Shown here piece after piece: positions 56,935 through 64,000 of a stretch of 64,000 nt of DNA (within the stretch, counting starts at the first letter, position 1; the number at the start of each line of letters is the position of its first letter). The notes beneath the pieces are model-generated. The model was not told the DNA's origin. It did no database searches and saw only the letters and a program-made list of their open reading frames with translations. The DNA comes from Pardosa pseudoannulata. Its lineage: Eukaryota > Arthropoda > Arachnida > Araneae > Lycosidae. Location of the stretch: assembly GCA_032207245.1 (NCBI GenBank), contig CM063506.1, positions 21,863,444-21,927,443 of the forward strand, given 5' to 3'. The translations under genes were made by a program, and so were the position numbers.

Positions 56935-57190
56935 TACAGAGTTTTTTTTTCGACATAGACTCGATACCTGTTTAGACGGTTTTCGTTCGTGGGATGTGTT
57001 TGAATATTCTTTTCTGGCAAACATTCTGTCCTGGTTCTTCAGCCCATTGTAGCGAGTTATTTTCCCTTCTCGACTGAAGCAAATCCCCTGCCTCCCACTT
57101 GTTCCTTCAATTAAGGAAAGAGGTGAAAGTCGCTTGGAACGACGTCCCGGCTGTAAAAGAGTGTGGTCAGGGATGTCCCAGCAATCATTT
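56935..57190 (-). pseudogene. mariner transposase C-terminal remnant
   Basis: In one minus frame the translation reads YSRDVVPSDFHLFP, the mariner motif around the third catalytic aspartate, followed after a stop by LKEQVGGRGFASVEKGK. Another short stretch ends NRYRVYVEKK, like the YVEK end of these proteins. Stops and frame changes separate the parts, and no N-terminal half or terminal repeats were found. The 104-codon frame 56920-57234 is a different, unrelated frame over the same DNA. Confidence 0.75.
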
Positions 57191-57309
57191 TTCTTCTGGA
57201 CACAATCTTTCGACCCCTTTTCCGATTTGCTCAAGACATATTACAGTCTTTTCATATATTCCTAGTAGTTTCTGGTAAATTTAATTTGCAACTATATTTT
57301 TTTTCACAG

Positions 57310-57364
57310 AAACGTTGTTGTTGTTACTAATACCACTTGCACGAGCCAAGCACGTGATTCAGAC
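57310..57364 (-). mobile_element. SINE2 tail, split from its body by an LTR
   Basis: Starts GTTGTTGTTGTTACTAATAC (complement of the AAC tail) and continues CACGAGCCAAGCACGTGATT. The remainder resumes at 58829. Confidence 0.88.
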
Positions 57365-58823
57365 TGTAACAAAGAGTTACACTTCTACAACGCCCGCAGT
57401 GATCTAAAGGTGACAATGATGTGAGTGACCCTCGTTCGACCCCATTGGTCAAGAGGGTCTGAAATCTCTCTATGAAAATGCAATTCATCTAAGTAAATAT
57501 CAAAAATATCAATAAGAAATTTGTGTGTAAACAAATCCTATTTTAACTAATGTAAATCTATCGCAAAATTTGAATGTAAATTTATTTGGTATAGAATTAC
57601 AAATTGGACGAAGATGTTTTATGAAATTTGTAATTTTACAGCTGCAAAGCTCTGTACGAGCAAAGTAAGTTTCACTAGCTGTTCTAGTGGTGCAACGATT
57701 CATCCTTATGTGGTTTTCTTCTCTTGCCGAGGGAGGGAAAGATTTACACTTCTACAACGCCAGCGCGAGAGTGTGACTTAAAGACGAAAGTGATGTGAGT
57801 AGCCATCATTGGTCCAAGCAGTGCTGTCCAAAGGACTGTTTTTTGAGAGATCTGCGGGCCCCCTCAGAGAGAGAACAAGGAAGAAGGAATGTGCAGCTTA
57901 AAATCTTCTGCGGCAGTTCTATCACCGTTTTCTTTTTAAAGACCGTGGTATAGCCACATTCTATTTAAAAGGGAATGCCAGGAATTGCCGACTTCCTGAC
58001 CCCTTATTTTATGGAATGGGGCTTGTCCATGTCCATGTCACCATAAATCTTCCCGCGCTGACCATCTGTGGGTTGCCGTTTTGCTCTCGGATCTTTCACC
58101 ATTTGTCCAGCTTGAGCGTTGCTTGGAGCCGTAAGATTCCTAGGCTGTTCTTCCTACTCACGTTACGTTTTGGCGATCGTCTTGGGTTCCCGCTGGCGGG
58201 ATTTTTCCACTGAACTCGCCATGCGCGGTGTTGAGTGGGCATCATTTTGGCCGAAGTTGGGGGAGAGATCACCCGCATTATTAAAAAAAAGAGAGTACCC
58301 TTTTTTTAGCCATTTTGCTCCTTTCAAATTTTTGTGTCATGTCGAGGGACGTTTATATTTCTGACAAGGTCAGCAAGGAATAGTCAATAATAAAAACTGC
58401 TTTCAGCTATTCAATTAATAGGACTCTTTTATTTTCGTCAATTTGCATTTTCCTCTGTTATAAAGTTCTGGAGCATTCCATATGAAGACAGTGAATTGTG
58501 TCTGCGGCCATATAGTTCCACGAAAGAACCGCTGAAAGGTCATTGCGGCTGAAAGAAGCAATGTAATAATTCTACAACAACAATTCTACAATAATAATTC
58601 TACAAAGACGAAGACGCCATGTTAAGCAGATCGTAGATCGAGTATGGCCCTTTTAGCATAATGGTGTAATTAGCATTGTTATTGCTTTATTCTCATCTTT
58701 ATTTGTATGTAAAATAAAAAAAAATCAACAGGAGGAATTACTTCTCATCCAGATTTGTAATTTCTCACGGGGTGACTTATACGTGCCGCTGGCCTAGACG
58801 CTCAGTCGGTCTTCACCTCAACA
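57365..58823 (+). mobile_element. Solo LTR, family L2, copy 2, with internal insertions
   Basis: Begins TGTAACAAAGAGTTACAC and ends CTTCACCTCAACA, flanked by CAGAC at 57360-57364 and 58824-58828. At 1459 bp it is over three times copy 1 (27365-27813). Homologous parts are at 57365-57468, 57780-57940 and 58606-58823. The rest is extra sequence, including a repeat of TTTACACTTCTACAACGCC near 57748 and a GC-rich 58000-58370 block with overlapping frames on both strands. Confidence 0.88.
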
Positions 58824-58828
58824 CAGAC

Positions 58829-59130
58829 GCTACTCGAATTAGAACGGAGGGATGCACCCATTGTTTAAAAGAGAACCTCTAAGGTGAAAAAACAATTTTT
58901 CTTAACTGAGTCCTCGTAATTTAGAAACAGAGACCAAGCAGAAGACCCCCCAGGTTTAGCCCGCCACTTCCATAGGTATTGTTACGGAAAGGACATTGCA
59001 AACCCCGAACTTATTTTAGGTTCCCCAATTGCCTTTAATGAACACGATGAATCTTGTCCGGCTCAAACCTAGGTCTTGAAATACTTCGGTTATCAAATCT
59101 TTTCCTTTACTGACTTAGCTACCACGGCTC
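58829..59130 (-). mobile_element. SINE2 body and head, continuation
   Basis: GCTACTCGAATTAG directly continues the tail at 57310-57364. Then GACCAAGCAGAAGACC, AAAGGACATTGCAAACC, TTGTCCGGCTCAAACCTAGG and the head complement TGACTTAGCTACCACGGCTC. Confidence 0.88.
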
Positions 59131-60229
59131 TGCCCACAGAAATCGAATATTTGGATTCACTTCTAAATAAATAAATCTTAATTTTCCTAATGCATCGACA
59201 TTTGTGATACTTTGCAACTAGCGCTGTAGGTGGTGGGTGGCTGAAACAGTGAGCATTTGACGACAGCATGTAGTAGCATTACCGTACTCTACTAATTTCT
59301 CTCTAACAGTATCTTCAAAAGTATCAATTTTCTAATCTTATTTTTTTATCATCTTTCTTATTAATAACAATAATATTAATAAAAATACATTAATTTTCAT
59401 AAAAAATAATTTTCATCTATTTTCAACTCTCAAAGAGCTCTGAATTTGGTATAAAAGTATTTAATCGAGAAGATGAATCATTGAATTATAAGTCGGATTC
59501 TAAACATAACTAAAACAGTCAAAAGAAAAATAAAGCTCTGATTTCAAAAGCGCAAACAGTTTATATTTTATTCTTGAAAAAAAATTTAGCCACTTTTTTT
59601 TCCTCATTTAATGCATTTTCTATAAATGGCTTTAGTTATGCAGATAAAAGTTTTTCAGCAAAGAAGAATTTTCTTTTTCCACAGGAAATATATCATCACA
59701 AAAATAAAGAAAGATAAAATACTTAATGCAAATTCAATAAAAAGAAAAGAAATATATTCAAATATTTCAGTTTAAATATATAGATACTTTTTTTCAAATA
59801 AAACATTTAACTTTAAATATACCAGAATCTTACATATGAATGCATAAAACTTAAAATAAATGTTGTAATAAGAAATAAAAAGTTTTACTTTGAAAGATCT
59901 AAATTTAACTCTAGAATGCAAAGCGTGGGTATTGTGTGCCGGGATGAAAATATAATACTTTTTCTTCTCCTCTTGTTGTTGCGTGATTAACAGACTTGAA
60001 GTAATTTGAGAGCAAATGAATTACTGTAACAAAAAGTGGATATTAATAGATATTAACTACAGTCTTATATATTAATAAATTTTAACTATTGTCTGTCGAC
60101 CAGATTATCTGGTTGTTTCTTAAATTTAATTCACAAGCATGTGGGTTTTAATAATAAAAGGCTGGCTATCAACCCGAGAAATCAAGTCTTAATTTCAAGT
60201 AGGGAGTGAGCAACAAGTGCATCTGATAG
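59131..60229. other. AT-rich DNA, nothing recognised
   Basis: No repeat family matched and no exon supported. Confidence 0.5.
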
Positions 60230-60233
60230 TACT

Positions 60234-61241
60234 TGTAACGGCGGGATTTAACGGTGTGTCTACATCAAAGAACTTTACTTTGAACTTCGCCTATGAGGAT
60301 ACAAAGGGGTTGTTTTCCCTGGTACTACGATGTCTAGACTTTTTGTCCTACAGTAGCAAAACAACAGATCAGACAACCGGGCACCCAGACTGACAGCCAG
60401 AAATATGACCATTGGAACTACAAAGGAATGCTACGACATTGGATCTTCGCCGACACGAATTCCAGAGACTCCTGGGTTTGCGGCCGGTGGTTGTCTAGCC
60501 CAGACCAATCCAGTTAGTTGAAGGTGAGGTCATCGCCAGATGATCAAAAAATGAAATTGTGGGTGAGGCCACCTCTCTTAGAGGTCCCTCCTCTAGAAAG
60601 AGACGAGAAAAGTTTTTTTAGAGAAGTAGTTAGTTAGCTAGCAACCACCTAATTCGGAGGTCGCCTTGACCAGTCTCTCTATCGGAGAGTTTCTTTAGCG
60701 ATAAACCCACCTTGGGATCACTTCTTTAGGAATCAGCTAGAACCAGCTAATTCGGAGGTCGTCTTGACCAGTTTCTCCATCGGAGAGTTTTTCTTAACTA
60801 AAAACCCACCTTGGGATATATCTCTTTCTGAGACTGATAACGATACTCTGTGCCTTGGGTTTTTCTTTTAATTCGATCTTCTTCAGGATTGAACGTGTAT
60901 GCCTCTTAGGAATTCGGACTTTGTTTTATTTTCTTCGAAGATACCAATTGATACTTCAAACTCTCGTCTAATTGAGTGCACTGCCTACATAATTACTACT
61001 GAGAACTTTTACGCGAAGCTACCGAATTGATATCTTCCTTCGGTTACTAAACCATTCGGCAGGGACCCTTTTTCATACGTCTCTATTTAGGCCTACGTCT
61101 AGGGTTTCATATGTTTGTGAACTGTATTTGTATTGTGTATTTAAAAATGTTTATATAGCCGTGAGTTGTAAATAAATCATTTATTCAAGAAACACCTGCT
61201 TCTTCATTGTGTCATCTAAAACAGGGGCCGGATACGTTACA
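60234..61241 (+). mobile_element. Solo LTR, family L1, copy 2 (1008 bp)
   Basis: Begins TGTAACGGCGGG, ends GATACGTTACA and is flanked by TACT at 60230-60233 and 61242-61245. Alignment with 23529-24441 is continuous and includes the internal duplication of GGTCGCCTTGACCAGTCTCT (60656 and about 60754). AATAAATCATT lies about 70 bases before the end. No coding region is attached. Confidence 0.92.
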
Positions 61242-61586
61242 TACTCTATGATGGAAACCATGTATGCGAGATACCAATAATATACTAGACGAAGTAACAA
61301 CGTGTAAAACCCGAAGTGTGCTGTATCCAAAGTAAAACTGAATAAAGATTACGGCAACCCACTAAAGATGAAATTACTATGATGCTTTTATGAAATTTCT
61401 TCATAAATATATCAATATCCTCATTTCAAATTTTAATTGGAAATAGCATAATTTAAACCATTTTTTAGAAGTTCTTTCGTGCTTCTAGTCAAGCTTAATC
61501 GACCTAAGTTATACTTTTGTTAACTACTCAAATTTACTGTATTCTTGCAGAAAATGGAATATCTCTTTTGTGAGTGTATAATGTTT
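61242..61586. other. Unclassified segment
   Basis: Between LTR and mariner. Nothing recognised. Confidence 0.4.
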
Positions 61587-61588
61587 CA

Positions 61589-62527
61589 CAAGGTCAGGCT
61601 ATTAATTTCCAGGACTCATGGAATAAATCAGAAGAATAAAAAAGGTTAAACACATGGCCATTTAATATGATTCGAAGTAATCCCCATCAGCTGTAATGCC
61701 CGTCTGTACAAATTTCGGAAAGAAGTTTTAAAGTCCTCTTTGGGAATGTTTTTTAATAGTGACGTTGCAGTTTTCTTGATGGCTTCGACATCCTGAAATC
61801 TTGTTCACTTCAGCGAATATTTCAGCTTAGGAAACAGTAAAAGTCTGTGGGTACTAGGTCTGAAGAGTATGGTGGTTGCTGCATCTCAACGACACTATGC
61901 ATGGTTAAGAATTGCCTCACAGCAACGGAATGTGTAGGCGGGCATTGTCATGTAGCAGCAGCTAACTCCCATTTTGTTGAAAATGAGGCCTCACTCTACG
62001 AAGTTTTCGAAGTCGGTCAAAAACTTCTGTGTAGAACTAACTGTCCATTGATAGTCATGATAGGAAAAAATTCATGAGGAATGAGTCCATCGCAATCGAT
62101 GAAAGCGATTAACATGACCTTGATTTTGGACTTTTCAAATCAAAATTTTTTCTGCCTTGGTGAACTTAAAGACTGCCATTCAGAGCTTTGACACTTGGTT
62201 TCAGGGTCATATTAATAACACCAAGACTCGTCTCCCATGACTATCCTATCCACAGGGAACGCAGTGTCATCATCAACGTTGTCGATAAGTTCGCCACATG
62301 CGTCCACACTCAATTGCTTTTGTTCTTCCCTTAAATGGTGAAAAACGGATCTGGAACAAAACTTACGTTTGTTTAGGTTTCGCGTCAAAATTCGCCGAAC
62401 CGAACGGCCCCGATTGCTCTGCACATGCTGAAGAAAACGCTCTTCAATATGCAATCATTAGCGCCATCTTTCGGCTTTTCGTTCTCCTACAGTTACGTCA
62501 GTCCTGGAAATTAATAGCCGAACCTTG
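61589..62527 (-). mobile_element. mariner element, dead (939 bp)
   Basis: Terminal inverted repeats GGCTATTAATTTCCAGGACT (left, from 61597) and AGTCCTGGAAATTAATAGCC (right, to 62520) are perfect over 20 bp and extend to CAAGGT/ACCTTG. TA follows at 62528-62529; the left flank reads CA. It is shorter than the usual 1.3 kb or so, so it is internally deleted. Confidence 0.93.
61690..62454 (-). pseudogene. mariner transposase remnant
   Basis: Minus-strand frame 62212-62454 reads RKFCSRSVFHHLREEQKQLS and ends VMGDESWCY, the first catalytic aspartate region. After frame changes come YDPETK, a LLHDNAR-type second aspartate motif (about 61929-61952) and PPYSSDLVPTDF, the third (about 61841-61870). 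This spacing is of the DD34D mariner kind. Several stops and frameshifts lie between, and the N-terminal DNA-binding part is shortened. It cannot encode an active enzyme. The plus-strand frames 61847-62077 and 62298-62573 are shadows. Confidence 0.92.
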
Positions 62528-62681
62528 TATTTTTAAAACTGTATTGTATTTTTATATATTCATTATATATTAATATGTAATGATATCATAGCAATCTTTT
62601 TTAATGTGAGGGCACAGAGATGAATGTTAATAACTGCTAATGGTAATGATTATTGATAACTACACTAAGACATTTGTTTAA

Positions 62682-63463
62682 CTCTTTAATGGCCGAGTCA
62701 TTTCTGCCGATTACATATCGATGCATATCTTAAATCTAAGTTATAATAAACTGAACAGAATAAAAGTAATATGAAGTTTAATCAACTTTGAATACTACAG
62801 CACGTCACGTTAGGGATCAGATATCGTTTTAAACATCATGGGATGCCATTTATGTAAAAGGAAAAATTTCGTGAAAAAAAGATTTATTTGGTATTACATG
62901 TAAAATAAGTACTGTAAATTATTGTTTTATTAGAGATAAAGCAATTTGTCAGGATTTCAGTGTACAGGATTTTCTATATACCTGCCGAAAAAGTAAATGT
63001 AAGTGCGCTATTCGAAAAATCACAAAGTGTCAATCTAAAGAAATATTTATAAATAATAGAATTTACTTGTGACAAAACTCTAATATCCTCCATGGTTTCC
63101 ACCTACAACTCCACTCTAGCGGCGATATAAAAAAGAGACGTTTCATCAGCCTTCTGCTAGGAGAATGAATGGACTGACTTCTGTTTAGCCGTTATGTGTT
63201 TTCTTTCTTTAATTGTTTTAAATATGTTTCCTTTATGTGTTTTGTCAATAAACATATTGTAAAGTAAATCGTTGCTTGATTGGTGGACACCCGAGAATTC
63301 CTAGTATAAGTTAGAAAAAGTTGGCTTACATTTGAAAATTTTATAGTTTGTTTATAAAATTGTACTCTACCTACTCTCAAAAGGAAAAATTGTCCTAAGG
63401 AATCATAAAGTTCTACAAGTTATTTTTAGTCTTATATAAAAAGGGACTTCAATCATTAATGGT
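62682..63463. mobile_element. TTAA MITE family M, copy 3 (inverted, with insertion)
   Basis: TTAA at 62678-62681 and 63464-63467. The left end CTCTTTAATGGCC and CATTTCTGCCGATTACAT match the complement of the right end of 4188-4691. The right part, ACCTACTCTCAAAAGGAAAA, matches its left arm. The copy is longer than copy 1 mainly because of an insert at about 63068-63325. Confidence 0.85.
63068..63325 (+). mobile_element. LTR-like insert in the MITE
   Basis: TGTGACAAAACTC starts where copy 1 reads straight through. TTACT before and TTACA after the insert look like a 5-bp duplication with one change. It contains GATATAAAAAAG (63124) and CAATAAACAT (63248). The end is not a clear CA, so the LTR call is tentative. 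Confidence 0.45.
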
Positions 63464-63467
63464 TTAA

Positions 63468-64000
63468 ATTATTAGAAATAACAGAAACAAAATAAATTAA
63501 TTTTTATATCGAATTATACCTATCGTAATTATATGAAAATTTATTCATTAGAACTTTCTTTCTGCTTTAAAAATACAAGAATAACAATGTTCGAAACCTT
63601 CTTTTTCGGTGATGCGAAAAGGGTATAAATAATACTTTCTACTTCTAAAAGTTCCCCCAAGAGGATTACCTTATCGTCTTCCTGAAATCGGGAAAACCTT
63701 TTTATTTCATGAATTCAAAATCAAAGATTAAATATTTATCAGGTCCCGATACAGCATCTGCCACTTCATTTTTAAAAATAAATATCTGGCACGGTACTTA
63801 AAACTCAGTAAAATGGAAAGTAAAGACAGTACTTTTCTTCGATAAATGTCACGTGGGCAAAGATATGTCAATGCGGAAGTTAATTTGCGTTTATGGTAAG
63901 CTTTGAATTATATTTCAAATATTCCCTTAAATATTGTCAAAAAAAGGTTGAATTTTTTAAATTAATTTTTTTACCTTTTGTTGCGTAGTCACTAAAGTGA
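63468..64000. other. AT-rich DNA, nothing recognised
   Basis: No feature supported to the window end. Confidence 0.5.

Noticed and set aside
56920..57234. 104-codon minus-strand frame
   Set aside because: The mariner homology in the same DNA is in other frames, so this frame is a by-product.
58016..58364. Overlapping GC-rich frames on both strands
   Set aside because: They lie within the CAGAC-flanked LTR and have no identifiable motif.

Overview
This window looks like gene-poor, AT-rich animal nuclear DNA. Its repeat repertoire suggests an arthropod, and I lean towards a spider. That inference rests on an abundant tRNA-derived SINE with a CCAAA-type tail, a second tRNA-derived SINE with an AAC-type tail, several LTRs of the TGTAAC...GTTACA kind, mariner, Tc1, pogo, piggyBac-type and hAT-type DNA elements, and long (TA)n tracts. 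I find no convincing host exon, no rRNA, no functional tRNA and no CRISPR array. Every long open frame is either a shadow inside a repeat or cannot be tied to a known protein. The only recognisable protein-coding remains are broken transposases and one weak LINE remnant.

Layout. 1-12 kb: AT-rich sequence with LTR-like segments, a full SINE1 copy (3339-3516), a TTAA-flanked MITE (4188-4691), a 77-bp triplicate and old SINE fragments. 12.2-13.5 kb: an eight-unit, 151-bp satellite array that starts inside a SINE1. 14-25 kb: scattered LTRs, SINEs and a two-copy 220-bp repeat. 26.4-28.5 kb: a three-level nest, with a solo LTR inside a dead Tc1 element inside a MITE. 29-31.5 kb: microsatellites and an inverted copy of a later repeat. 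32.0-41.5 kb: a tandem duplication of a unit of about 4.7 kb (32008-36726 and 36727-41530). Only the second copy carries one SINE1, and the first keeps the empty site. 42.6-43.2 kb: a 206-bp triplicate. 45-47.6 kb: a pogo/Tigger transposase remnant, SINE2 copies and a LINE remnant. 50-56.7 kb: duplicated blocks that carry a non-autonomous Helitron and, in two of three copies, a SINE1. 57-59 kb: a SINE2 split by an LTR with a CAGAC target duplication. 60-61.2 kb: a solo LTR. 61.6-62.5 kb: a dead mariner. 62.7-63.5 kb: another TTAA MITE.

Nothing here forms a pathway. The interest lies in the order of insertions, which nesting, target-site duplications and paralogous empty sites make readable. 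It lies also in how local repeats were made: satellite units seeded at a SINE end, a SINE interrupted at a TA microsatellite, and tRNA-like modules next to TATA/AATAAA signals. Family names SINE1, SINE2, SINE3 and similar are local labels only. Classifications rest on termini, target-site duplications and copy-to-copy comparison by eye, so endpoints of degraded copies are approximate.
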